A stretch of 64,000 nucleotides of DNA, taken from NCBI GenBank assembly GCA_024516155.1, contig JAJJXM010000093.1, positions 1 to 64,000 of the forward strand, read 5' to 3'. Positions 53,929 to 62,363 of this stretch are shown one piece after another. The position numbers and the translations under genes are program-made. The DNA comes from Pyronema omphalodes. Lineage: Eukaryota > Ascomycota > Pezizomycetes > Pezizales > Pyronemataceae. Positions within the stretch are counted from its first letter, which is position 1, and the number at the start of each line of letters is the position of its first letter. The notes under the pieces are model-generated. The model saw only the letters and a list, made by a program, of their open reading frames with translations. It did no database searches and was not told the origin of the DNA.

Positions 53929-55920
53929 TTTATTTATTTATTTATTTATTAACTCATACACGCATCCAACCGTCAGGTTATGGCGGAATCTACAGTAAAT
54001 ACAAAATTAAGAAACCCGGGTGTCAGGCCAGGCTCTCACTGGGTATGCCCCAGAGCTTGTCGTTAGGGTGTGGGGTTGTAGACCCCCAAGTCTCGTTGTG
54101 CTGTTGTTCGTCAAGCGTCGTCTGTTCCAGGAGCCCTGTACGCTCGGAGGCCACCTCGCCGGGTCGTTCCACCATTTCCTCCACCCTTCCCCTCCCATTT
54201 TTAACCATTTTTCCGCCTTTATTTCCCCCACAAAGCAAAAACAAAACCAAAGCAAAGTTAAACCGCCGCCGGGCCACCTGCGCCCCCACTCTCCTCCCCT
54301 CTCTCAACTCCTCCTCCGGTGTCTCCTGACTCTTTGCCCTTTGAGACACCCGGGCCCGCCCTGCCTCTCTTCTCCTCCCCTCTCTCCCCTTCTCCTTCCT
54401 TCTTCCTCAGTCTTCTCGCTGCTCCCCCTCGCCTCTCTCCCCTTCTTGCCGGTGGTGTTGTTAGTCCAAGATTGCCATTCCCCACCACAATCTGGACATT
54501 GATACCTCCGCTCTTCACGACTTCTGCCCAAGTCTTCTTCGCGGAGGGGGTATTCGTTTTCGGTTGGTGGGTAGTCTTTCCCCGTCCACCAGTCTTTGTC
54601 GTCGGGGGTTTGTTGCTGTTCTCCGTCGCGCGTTTCTTGTCGGCCTTATCGTTCCTCCTCTTCTTCTGCGCTTCCTTCCCCTCCACAGTCTTCCATCCAT
54701 CCTTGTCCGCCAGGGCAGTGGTGGTGGGGGCATCGGGTAGAGTTGTGTCCTGAGCAGCATCGCTGTCAGGAGCGGGGTTGGTGGTCGCTTCGGTCAAGGT
54801 TATCGCGAGAGGGCGCGGGGGATACTTGAGCATCAGAGCATCAAGCGCATCCTGGGCGGCGGAGGTCGCGTGCTGTGAGTGCATCAGGCTGTGCTCCGGT
54901 GATGCATCTCGTTTCTTGTTGATTGCCGGTCGTTGGTTTGTCGGCGTGGTTGGTCCGGTGTTCTGATCGCTCCCTCGTCGCTTTCTTTTCCCGGGAGGGT
55001 TGCGTACAGCGTGCAGAACGTCCTGAATATCGTGCTGGACATGGGAGAGTTGCATCGTCATCTCCTCCATAGCGGAGGGGAAGGTCGGCGGGCCTGGAAG
55101 AGGGAGGGCCTGTGGGACAATGCGTTCGTCGAGCTGTTTTGTGAGGGTGTCAACAGCAGCTTTGAGGGCTGCTGTTTCAGCGATGGACTTGTGGTAGGCC
55201 TTGCGTAGCGCCACCTCTTCCACGGCCATCTTGTCCATCTTTCTCGTCATTGTGTCGAGTTTATCGAAGACAGTTTGGAAGGCGCTTTCCATCTCGTCGC
55301 CGATTGCGCCTGTGCGCCGCTCGATGAGCCAGTCAAGGTGGGCTCCTACTGTCGCGTTGGCTGCGCAGTACTCAAGGATGTTTTCAGCACTGCTGTCGAT
55401 TTCCGCCCCGAAGACATATGCGCTGACAGCTTCGTGCACCAGCTCTTTGCGCCATTTGCGAACTGGTGAATCGCCGTAATCGGTGGCGTATCGTGGGGGT
55501 GGTGGTGGTGCTTCTGAGGCTACAGAAGGCGCGCGCTGGAGCGTGTTTCCGGCGCTGAATCCATCATTGTCATCGACTGTTCCGTCTCTTCCATCAAAAG
55601 TAGAATCGGATCTATCTTCTGGAAGGTCCACAAGGGCTTGGAACGCGTTCCCAGACTGCTTGGGCCGTGGGGCGCGGAGTTGGCGAGGTTTTGGTGACAT
55701 TTCGCGTGGTGGGGTAAGCCAAAACGCGTGAAAACTCTGCTTTCGCGGCAAAAATCAACGAAATCAACGTAGAACTCTCTGGAAATTCACAGAGATACGT
55801 AAATGAGTGCTGCGAATCCGAATGCGATGGAAAAATCGATGGTTTCGGTGCTGGTTGTTGCAAACGCAGGGGGGGGGTCGCCGTTGCCGTGTGGTGTGTC
55901 TATGCCTCCAGTGTGATGAT
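53929..55920 (-). mobile_element. N element copy 4, divergent, with L-A-type (AAAT)n tail
   Basis: This is a complete minus-strand copy flanked by the 15-bp duplication. Its 3' end has the CATAACC..GGTTGG hairpin and a (AAAT)n tail at 53929-53950, like L-A. Its 5' end has the C-run motif (about 55868-55895), preceded by about 25 bp not seen in the other copies. The ORF is clearly related to but diverged from copies 3 and 5. Confidence 0.88.
54258..55700 (-). CDS. N-element gag-like protein, divergent variant (480 aa)
   Basis: It is open from ATG 55700 (MSPKPRQLRAPRPKQS) to 54258. It keeps the layout of the N protein. The N-terminus is basic; a central coiled-coil-like segment contains ETAALKAAVDTLTKQLDE. 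MEEMTMQLSHVQHDIQDVL, GKRKRRGSDQN and KKTWAEVVKSGGINVQIVVG follow, with an Arg/Gly-rich C-terminus. The middle differs strongly from copies 3 and 5, while the 100 residues before the C-terminus are well conserved. The function is unknown; an RNA-binding role is inferred from the basic motifs and the LINE-like AEVV stretch. Confidence 0.7.
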   Translation of the reverse strand: MSPKPRQLRAPRPKQSGNAFQALVDLPEDRSDSTFDGRDGTVDDNDGFSAGNTLQRAPSVASEAPPPPPRYATDYGDSPVRKWRKELVHEAVSAYVFGAEIDSSAENILEYCAANATVGAHLDWLIERRTGAIGDEMESAFQTVFDKLDTMTRKMDKMAVEEVALRKAYHKSIAETAALKAAVDTLTKQLDERIVPQALPLPGPPTFPSAMEEMTMQLSHVQHDIQDVLHAVRNPPGKRKRRGSDQNTGPTTPTNQRPAINKKRDASPEHSLMHSQHATSAAQDALDALMLKYPPRPLAITLTEATTNPAPDSDAAQDTTLPDAPTTTALADKDGWKTVEGKEAQKKRRNDKADKKRATENSNKPPTTKTGGRGKTTHQPKTNTPSAKKTWAEVVKSGGINVQIVVGNGNLGLTTPPARRGERRGGAARRLRKKEGEGERGEEKRGRAGPGVSKGKESGDTGGGVERGEESGGAGGPAAV

Positions 55921-55935
55921 CGCAATCTAATGTTA
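55921..55935. repeat. Target-site duplication (right), 15 bp, of N copy 4
   Basis: This is an exact copy of 53914-53928. The following bases to 55960 are gypsy-2 leader sequence on the minus strand. Confidence 0.9.
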
Positions 55936-55960
55936 AAATTCATACGTACTGCTCTTGATT

Positions 55961-57939
55961 GTTTGTTTGTTTCTTCTCTCATTACTTGTTTGCAACCCGA
56001 AGGTTATGACAAGGGACAGATAAATACAAAAGAGAAGAAGAAAGAAATGTAAAAGCAAAAACCCAGTCTCCACCTCTACCAGTCTCCTCCTCTTGATCGT
56101 TGTGGTTGTGGGGTCTGTCCCCACTGTTACTACGGGGGTTTCTTGTCCAAGCGCGTCTGCTGTTCCAGTGCCCTGCTTGCACAGAGGCCGCCTCGCCGGG
56201 CTCCTCCCTTTCCTCCTCCCTTCCCCTCCCATTTTTAACCATTTTTCCTCCTTTATTTCCTTCACAAAGCAAAAACGAAACCAAAGCAAAGTTAAACAGC
56301 CGCCGGGCCACCCGTGCCCCCACTCTCCTCTCCCCTCTCACCTCCTCCGCCGGTGTCTCCTGACTCTTTGCCCTTTGGGACACCCGGGCCCGCCCTGCCC
56401 CTCTTCTCCTCCCCTCTCTCCCCTCCTCCTTCCTTCTTCCTCAGCCTTCTCACTGCTCCCCCTCGCCTCTCTCCCCTTCTTGTCGGTGGTGTTGTCAGTC
56501 CAAGATTGCCATTCCCAAGCACAATCTGGACGTTGATGCCTCCGCTCTTGACGACTTCTGCCCAAGTCTTCTTTGCAGAGGAGGTTGTCGTACGGGGTTG
56601 GTAGGTATTCTTTCCCCGGCCACCATTCTTTGTTGTAGGGGTCTTGCTGGGTGTCGCTGCCGTAGGTGTCGTCTCCTTCGCTTTCTGCTTCTTCCTCTGT
56701 GTAGCCTTTGCCTCCACAGTCTTCCATCCGTCGGTCTCAGCAGGGGCAGTGCTTGGGGCGTCGGGTAGAGGTGTGTCCTGAGCAGATGGACTGTCAGGGT
56801 GAGGTTCCGGTGTCGCTTCGGTCGACGTGATCGCGAGGAGAGGTAGGGGGGACATAGGCTTGAGGGCATCAAGCTTGTCCTGGGCGGCGGTAGTCGCATG
56901 TTTCGAGTGCATCAGGCTTCGGACCGGTGATGCCGCTCTCGGTTTGTGGTTTACCGGTCTTCTGTTTGTCGGTGAGGTGGGTTCGGTGTTCTGGTCGCTT
57001 CCCCTTCGCTTTCTCTTGCCAGGAGGGTTGCGAACAGCGTCCAGGACATCCTGAATGTCATGTTGGACGACGGACAGTTGCATAGTCATCTCTTCCATCG
57101 CTGAGGAAGAGGCCGTGAGGTTCGGTGAGGGGGGCGCCGAATTGACTTGTTGCTGTTCGTCGATTTTCTTCGTCAGGGCGTCCACAGCAGCCTTGAGAGC
57201 TGCTGTTTCTGCCTGTGTAGAGTCGTATGCTGCGCGCAGCTTCGTGTTTTCGCCGGTCAGAATGTGGAATTTTGTCATCATGACGTCGAATCTGTGGCGC
57301 ATCTCATCGCTGTTGTTGCGTATGGTGTCATCGAGGGTATTGAAGCAACGCTGTGTGTCCTGGTGGATCTGTTGTATCCCCAGGAAGCTGGCTCCAGTGA
57401 ATTCGGCGTAGTTGTCTATAAACAGTTGATCTAGGGTGGCATAGTTGTCGTCAACTGCGACTGCCTCATTAATTGCAGATACCATTATGCGACGGTAGTT
57501 ACTAAACCGGCTGTGTTCAGTTGTCGCCTGTTGCTGCGATGTTGAAGCCGAAGGAACTGGTGATCGTGCCAAGACCACGCTCTGGAAGGGCTTTCCAGCG
57601 AAGTTTCCATCAACTTCATCAACTTTTCCATCTCTTCCATCCAGAGTAGGAGTAGATCCATCATGAGGAAGGTCGGCTAGAACATTGTACGCGTTTTCGG
57701 ACCGTTTCGATCGTCGGGCGGTGTTCTGTCGTTGTTTTGGCGACATTTCGTGAGGTGGGGTAAGCCAAAACTCGTGAAAACTCTGATTTTGCGACAAAAG
57801 TCAACAAAAACAACGTAGAATTCCCTGAAAATTCAGAGAATAACGTAATAGAGGTCTGCGAATCCGAATCCGATGAGAAAACCGGGGGTTTCGGTGCTCG
57901 TTGTTGAGAATGCAGGGGGGGGGGTCGCCGTTGCCGTGT
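55961..57939 (-). mobile_element. N element copy 5, L-C-type 3' end
   Basis: The minus-strand copy is very similar to copy 3 throughout. The 3' end has the hairpin at 55985-56013 and a (CAAA)n tail. The 5' end (ACACGGCAACGGCGACC and a C-run) abuts AAGAAAGTCA at 57940. The matching duplication is at 53520-53529 in inverted orientation. This dates the inversion after the insertion. Confidence 0.88.
56292..57746 (-). CDS. N-element gag-like protein (484 aa), near-identical to copy 3
   Basis: It is open from ATG 57746 to 56292 with the same architecture as the protein at 44688-46142. Differences are few (for example RNPPGKRKRRG here, RYPPGERKRRG there; VNSAPPSP here, VISAPPSP there). Two full-length open copies suggest recent movement or selection on the protein. 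There is no catalytic domain. Confidence 0.72.
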   Translation of the reverse strand: MSPKQRQNTARRSKRSENAYNVLADLPHDGSTPTLDGRDGKVDEVDGNFAGKPFQSVVLARSPVPSASTSQQQATTEHSRFSNYRRIMVSAINEAVAVDDNYATLDQLFIDNYAEFTGASFLGIQQIHQDTQRCFNTLDDTIRNNSDEMRHRFDVMMTKFHILTGENTKLRAAYDSTQAETAALKAAVDALTKKIDEQQQVNSAPPSPNLTASSSAMEEMTMQLSVVQHDIQDVLDAVRNPPGKRKRRGSDQNTEPTSPTNRRPVNHKPRAASPVRSLMHSKHATTAAQDKLDALKPMSPLPLLAITSTEATPEPHPDSPSAQDTPLPDAPSTAPAETDGWKTVEAKATQRKKQKAKETTPTAATPSKTPTTKNGGRGKNTYQPRTTTSSAKKTWAEVVKSGGINVQIVLGNGNLGLTTPPTRRGERRGGAVRRLRKKEGGGERGEEKRGRAGPGVPKGKESGDTGGGGERGEESGGTGGPAAV

Positions 57940-58653
57940 AAGAAAGTCAGTTATACCAGTGCCCGATGCAGAGGAAACGCATGGGCATGGATTGATCCCT
58001 CAATCAAGGAAGTGAAGAGTACCTATATGACATGGGAAGCATTCAAGACCACCATCACTCGGGCTTTCGGCGAAGCAGACTCCAAGGAAGTCGCAAGAAA
58101 GAAATTCAAAACCATTCACCAAGGGAATCGCTCCGCGGCCGCGTACTAGGCGGAGTTTCAGAGAATCAAGGTTGACTTGGACTACAACGATTCGCTATAC
58201 ATCGACCAGTTCAACGACGGACTGCATCTCGATGTCCAATGACAGGTAGCCCTCCTCGACGAACGACCGGATAATATGACCGATTGTGCGAACAAAGCAA
58301 TCGCCCTCGACAATCGTCTATTCAATTTTCGCACCCTCCGGATCAGACACGAACCGCAATACTACCGTGATCACCCCATCGGAAACCCCCGAAACAACGA
58401 GACTTCGCTTTCGGACCCCACTCCCATGGAACCCGATGCTACTAGAAAACCAAGAATCACAGATAAATTAGAAGAAGAAAAAAGGAGAAAACAAAACGAG
58501 TGTTACAACTGCGGCAAACCCAGAGACTACTCCGCCCGCTGCCCCCAACGCAGTCCGTACTACGACCGAAGGGCATACCGAGCAGTCGAGGCTACGATGA
58601 GAGAAGATCCTGAAGAAGAAGGAATGTCGGGAAAAGAAGGTCCCTCGGAGTAA
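57940..58653 (+). pseudogene. gypsy-2 gag, central and C-terminal part
   Basis: The plus strand reads VSYTSARCRGNAWAWIDPS, TYMTWEAFKTTITRAFGEAD, FKTIHQGNRSAAAY, a stop (TAG 58147), FQRIKVDLDYNDSLYIDQF, a stop near 58241, then an open frame from 58276. The open part ends with a zinc-knuckle-like CYNCGKPRDYSARCP in which the usual His is Asp. Stop codons and the damaged knuckle mark it as dead. Its N-terminus lies inverted at 53520-53913. Confidence 0.8.
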
Positions 58654-59025
58654 AAACACCACAGGCGCTGCTGGGGAAGAAAGCCATAAAAAAACCCCCC
58701 GACCCTCCGTATATCATATCCAGTATAGGACAATATCAGCGCGATGAAAAGGTAATATTACAAGTCACTATACGAGGAAGCAACCATGAAGAACTCCGGA
58801 CTACCGCCATGGTAGATTGCGGAGCAACCGAGAATTTCGTCGATACAAAATACGTGGAAGAAATGAATATTCCCCTAAAAAAGAAAAAGAATCCTAGAAA
58901 AGTCCTTACTGTAGACGGAAGAGAGATTGCAAGCGGACCAGTAACGCACGATGCTACGGTCGAATCAATTATCAACAATCACCAAGAAACGATCAAACTC
59001 CACTGTAAAACCATTGGGAATTCCC
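58654..59025 (+). pseudogene. gypsy-2 protease remnant
   Basis: After a short linker, the frame 58809 onward encodes MVDCGATENFVDTKYVEEM, the retropepsin active-site region, with the canonical DSG reading DCG. VDGREIASGPVTHDATVES follows. Homology stops near HCKTIGNSP (about 59025), before the second protease motif. No RT of this element is present. Confidence 0.7.
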
Positions 59026-59098
59026 CTAGTGTCGGAAGGACGAGCAGGCACAAGGAGAGAACGGTGGAAGTGGAGAACGAGAAACAGATAATGTATTG
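59026..59098. other. Unassigned 73 bp between gypsy-2 and copia
   Basis: This GA-rich sequence lies between the end of protease homology and the likely copia LTR. No recognisable feature is visible. Confidence 0.3.
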
Positions 59099-59187
59099 TG
59101 TGAACAACCATTTCCACCGGAAGCACAGTAAGCTAATATAGCACCTAGTGACCCTAGCCTACACCGGCCTTAGGCGTCACTTCAACA
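59099..59187 (-). repeat. Probable 3' LTR (or part) of the copia element
   Basis: On the minus strand it starts TGTTGAAGTGACGCC at 59187 after a purine tract GGCGAGAGGGTG. This mirrors the tract and LTR start of the inserted element (GGCGAGGGGGTG then TGTTGAAAAGCCGCC). The end at GTTCACA (59099) is a guess from the TTCACA end of that element. The true LTR could be longer. Confidence 0.45.
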
Positions 59188-59557
59188 CACCCTCTCGCCA
59201 AAGGCAAGGTGTGAAACATAATAAAATCCAGCAAATACATAGAAGAAATACCCGAAAATATAGCCATCATAACCAATCAATCCATCCAGAATACGACCCA
59301 GTAACCCATAGCAATAACCCGTAACACCAGTGACCCAACCAGAAAGAACAAAACATCCATATACCATAAGTCAGAAAAAAAAAAAATTTCCCTGCAAGCC
59401 AAACCCAATTCCAAACCAAACACCATAACCATAAATCCAGCACACCCCCTCTTTCCATATTCCATATCCGACAAAACCATATGCATCCAGACACACGTCA
59501 TCAAGAACTTAGCGCAGGCACCGACCTTCGGTCGATCACTCCCTTTTGTCGGATATC

Positions 59558-60154
59558 TTAAGGTGAAGTTTTCATTCCGAGAAGTCGAATTGCGTTCGAG
59601 TGATTGGGGCCGTTGAGCGGTTTTGTAAGTACGTCGGCCACGTTTTCCTTAGAGGCGATGTATGTGAAACTCACGGATCCTCATTTGACTTCGTCGAGAA
59701 CCTGATGAAATTTGACCGCAATATGTTTTCTCTTTGCTTTGATGTCACCTGATTTTCGCAGCGTCAGGGCACCTTGGGTGTCACAAAACACCTCGGTTGC
59801 ATTTTCATTTGTCGAGATTTTGGTATCAGTCATAAGTTGTCATAGCCACAATGCTTCCCTGGTGGCTTCACTGCAGGCGATGTATTTGGCCTCCAAGGTT
59901 GATAGGGCTACCACTGACTGCTTCTTGGCCGACCAATTGATTAGACCTGTCGCGCCGGGTGCGAGAACTGCACATCCATCAATGCTCTTTCTGTCTTTAG
60001 AGTTTCCTGCCCAGTCGCTGTCGCTGTAGATACGGACTTGGTCTGATCGAAGGTCGTCGTCGCGGCGATAGATGATGGATAAGTTAATGGATGCTTTCAA
60101 GTAACGGAGCACACGACGGGCAGCAGTGAGATGCATGTTCAACGGAGATTGATT
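59558..60154 (-). pseudogene. copia pol C-terminus: RNase H
   Basis: It begins right after the inserted element (NMHLTAARRVLRYLKASINL). It has the RNase H motifs YSDSDWAGNSKDRKSIDG, SAKKQSVVALSTLEAKYIA and EATREALWL. A stop follows, then FCDTQGALTLRKSGDIKAKR, HIAVKFHQVLDEV, and after another stop SFTYIASKENVADVLTKPL to the terminal stop at 59558. These are standard copia motifs. At least two in-frame stops make it nonfunctional. Confidence 0.85.
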
Positions 60155-60159
60155 GTATC
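60155..60159. repeat. Target-site duplication GTATC (left copy)
   Basis: It is identical to 61759-61763. The pair brackets the two 216-bp LTRs, as expected for integrase-mediated insertion. Confidence 0.9.
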
Positions 60160-60375
60160 TGTGAATCGTGGGAGGGAAAGATCAGGTGGAGGTGGAGGTT
60201 ATGGTTTATTGATTGCGGTGAAGATCTAAGGCTACGCATTCTACGGAGGGGAATATGACCATGTACAACCTCCACCTCCACGATACAGTCACATCAACCC
60301 TAACTGTGGCAACGGGTCAGTGACCTCAGCCCTGATCATGGCTGAGACACCACAGCCCTAGGCGGCTTTTCAACA
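60160..60375 (-). repeat. 3' LTR of the 1.6-kb element (216 bp)
   Basis: It is the direct repeat of 61543-61758. It contains the GGTGGAGGTGGAGG/CCTCCACCTCC inverted pair (about 60185 and 60270). Confidence 0.92.
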
Positions 60376-60388
60376 CACCCCCTCGCCT
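60376..60388 (-). promoter_or_regulatory. Polypurine tract
   Basis: The minus strand reads GGCGAGGGGGTG immediately before the LTR start TGTTGAA. With flanking bases it forms an inverted repeat (CACCCC..GCC/GGC..GGGGTG) across the LTR boundary; a similar one is at 59188-59215 in copia. Confidence 0.7.
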
Positions 60389-60660
60389 AAGGCGGGGTGT
60401 TGAAATCATACCATATCAGCCAGTCAATATCCATCACCCCCTGATCCAGGGTAGAAAAAACAATAGTAAAAAATATCCAATCACCCCCTCATACAGGGTA
60501 CAGAAAAAAAACATCAACAATTTATATCAAGTTCGTAACAAATCTCAGTAAAGATATCCAATCACCCCCTCATACAGGATACCGTAAAAAGAATATCAGC
60601 AATCCATAGCCAGTCCGTAGCAAGTAGTACACAAAGCTAAAAATCATTCTTCATTTCTCC
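60376..60660. other. Interior flank with CACCCCCTxATxCAGGG repeats
   Basis: Three imperfect copies of ATCACCCCCT-ATACAGGG/ATCCAGGG (60430-60460, 60480-60500, 60561-60582) lie with AATATC motifs between them. There is no ORF. It could hold packaging or leader signals; that is not testable here. Confidence 0.4.
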
Positions 60661-60664
60661 CTTT

Positions 60665-60706
<42 letters not shown>

Positions 60707-60999
60707 CTTTTCCTTTTTGCCCAGAGCCTTAGGGACTTTTTTCTTTTTGCCCAGAACCTTAGGGACTTTTTTCTTTTTGCCCAAAACCTTAGGGACTTTT
60801 TTCTTTTTGCCCAGAACCTTAGGGACTTTTTTCTTTTTGCCCAGAACCTTAGGGACTTTTTTTTTTTCTTTCTGCCCAGAACCTTTGGGACTTTTTTCTT
60901 TTTGCCCAGAACCTTAGGGACTTTTTTCTTTTTGCCCAGAACCTTAGGGACTTTTTTCTTTCTGCCCAGAACCTTAGGGACTTTTTTCTTTTTGCCCAA
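60637..60999 (-). CDS. Lys-rich decapeptide-repeat ORF in the array (doubtful coding)
   Basis: In the sense direction of the LTR element the 30-bp unit is a multiple of three and reads a repeating KKKVPKVLGK. It gives about 120 open codons ending in a poly-Lys run. No ATG is visible at the start (TTG/Leu context). It may be purely a by-product of the repeat, but the frame is kept across most units. Confidence 0.2.
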
Positions 61000-61127
61000 A
61001 ACCTTAGGGACTTTTTTCTTTCTGCCCAGAACCTTAGGGACTTTTTTCTTTTTGCCCAGAACCTTAGGGACTTTTTTCTTTTTGCCCAGAACCTTAGGGA
61101 CTTTTTTTCTTTTTGCCCAGAACCTTT

Positions 61128-61179
<52 letters not shown>

Positions 61180-61190
61180 CCAGAACCTTT

Positions 61191-61255
<65 letters not shown>
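60666..61255 (-). repeat. 30-bp tandem repeat array (about 15 units) with long poly(A/T) tracts
   Basis: The unit on the minus strand is GTCCCTAAGGTTCTGGGC followed by an A-run with one G. Units recur every 30 bp from about 60719 to 61115, with longer T-runs (plus strand) at 60667-60705, 61134-61177 and 61196-61254. Small unit differences (TTAGGG/TTTGGG, CAGA/CAAA) show independent drift. The long homopolymers may be collapsed or misjudged in the assembly. Confidence 0.9.
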
Positions 61256-61256
<1 letters not shown>

Positions 61257-61530
61257 TGGAAGGGTAGATGGGAGGGAAATAATGACGAAGGAGTATACTA
61301 GTGGAAGAGAAAAGAAAATTAACGTACCATCAGTTGAGGCGAATGCTTGTGCTGCAATCAGAGCGAGGTTGGTTGTCAGAGAAGGTTTGGAAAGAAATGA
61401 GAAGAATTGTGGAAGAGAGAGGAAGATCCGTTGTGCTGAACGAGCGGTAAAGTTGTATTTAGCGAACAGATGGAGGAAAAGTGTTTTGTGAAGTGTTGTC
61501 GATAATTATGATCACGCAGTTGAAGTGCGA
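61256..61530. other. Interior 5' flank of the 1.6-kb element, no gene
   Basis: It is A/G-rich on the plus strand. An ORF from 61126 runs through it but is mostly poly-Phe from the T-runs, and I do not accept it. On the minus (sense) strand no coding similarity is seen. Confidence 0.4.
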
Positions 61531-61542
61531 GGGCTCATAACC
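61531..61542 (-). promoter_or_regulatory. Primer-binding site matching the initiator tRNA-Met anticodon arm
   Basis: The plus strand reads GGGCTCATAACC, the anticodon stem-loop sequence of eukaryotic initiator tRNA-Met (CAT anticodon). The element RNA (minus strand) is therefore complementary to it, starting at the base after the LTR end. Drosophila copia and yeast Ty5 are known to prime from a half-tRNA cut in this loop. Confidence 0.75.
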
Positions 61543-61758
61543 TGTGAATCGTGGGAGGGAAAGATCAGGTGGAGGTGGAGGTTATGGTTTATTGATTCCG
61601 GTGAAGATCTAAGGCTACGCATTCTACGGAGGGGAATATGACCATGTACAACCTCCACCTCCACCATACAGTCACATCAACCCTAACTGTGGCAACGGGT
61701 CAGTGACCTCAGCCCTGATCGTGGCTGAGACACCACAGCCCTAGGCGGCTTTTCAACA
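61543..61758 (-). repeat. 5' LTR of the 1.6-kb element (216 bp)
   Basis: Same limits as the 3' LTR (TGTTGAA to TTCACA on minus), differing at three sites (two G/C changes and one A/G change). GTATC follows at 61759-61763. Confidence 0.92.
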
Positions 61759-61763
61759 GTATC

Positions 61764-62350
61764 GTGATGGGGCAGTGACCAAGTAGGCAATGTCGGGTCT
61801 TGTTCCAATAGCCGCATACATTAGAGAGCCAACCATTGAGAGGCAATGCAAGCGGTCCGACAGAGAGGCTTTGGAGTAACTGAAGCTGACATTTTCCAAG
61901 TCGACATTTGGGTCCATCGGGCTGAACACAGGTGTGCAAGCCATCAAGGAGAATCTTTGGAGGACAGTTTCGATGTAACCTTTTTCACTCAGAGCGATAC
62001 TGCCATCAGGTGAGTACTCGATTTCCAGACCAAGGAAGCGAGAGGCACGGCCAAGGTCCGTCATTGTACTTAGAGCTGAGTGCGAGTTTGATCCTGTCTC
62101 CTAAGCGATCCGGAGTAGTATTGAAGATAAGAATGTCATCTACATAGAGCAGCAGTAGCACCCCCGCAAATACGTAGAGGTTCGGGTCTGCAGAGGACTG
62201 AACGAAACCGAGAGAGAGGAGATACTCATTGATTTCCTGCCACCACAGACGGGGGGCTTGTTTTAATCCATAAAGGGCTTGCTGTAAGCGCACAATAGAT
62301 GACTTTTCCAAACGCGTATCCAACCAGTCGATGCCTTGGGGCATAGCCAT
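61764..62350 (-). pseudogene. copia pol: reverse transcriptase, C-terminal half
   Basis: The frame 62350-62006 has QALYGLKQAPRLWWQEINEY, SADPNLYVF and LLLLYVDDILIF (catalytic YVDD). A frameshift near 62060 leads to the frame 62064-61764 with MTDLGRASRFLGLEIEYSPD, LSEKGYIETVLQRF and VGSLMYAAIGTRPDIAYLV. The insertion interrupts it just before the RNase H part. These motifs are diagnostic of Ty1/copia. Confidence 0.88.
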
Positions 62351-62363
62351 ATACGTGCAGTCT

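Larger units (their letters stand above)
60160..61758 (-). mobile_element. Non-autonomous copia-type LTR element, 1,599 bp
   Basis: Two 216-bp LTRs (60160-60375 and 61543-61758) differ at three positions (about 98.6% identity), so the insertion is recent. On the minus strand the LTRs start TGTTGAAAAG and end ATTCACA. The 5' LTR is followed by a primer site (61542-61531) and the 3' LTR is preceded by a purine tract (60376-60388). There is no gag or pol. The interior is a tandem repeat array plus two flanks. The host copia has the same tract and LTR start and may be a relative that mobilised it. Confidence 0.92.
59188..62363 (-). mobile_element. Ty1/copia retrotransposon, 3' half, split by an LTR element
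   Basis: The minus strand carries the RT (62350-61764) and RNase H (60154-59558) of a Ty1/copia (RVT_2-type) polyprotein, then about 350 bp of 3' leader and a purine tract (59188-59201). The RT and RNase H parts are separated by a 1,599-bp element with a 5-bp duplication (GTATC). The 5' part is cut at 62363 by an L-A tail. Confidence 0.85.

Noticed and set aside
60719..61195. 30-bp repeats as a CRISPR array
   Set aside because: The units are contiguous with no unique spacers, are T-rich, lie inside an LTR element, and the genome is eukaryotic.
61126..61491. Poly-Phe ORF over the T-runs
   Set aside because: It is produced by homopolymer T and has no domain or conserved frame.
61531..61542. 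tRNA gene
   Set aside because: Only the 12-nt anticodon-arm sequence is present next to an LTR end; the other tRNA arms are absent. It fits a primer-binding site.
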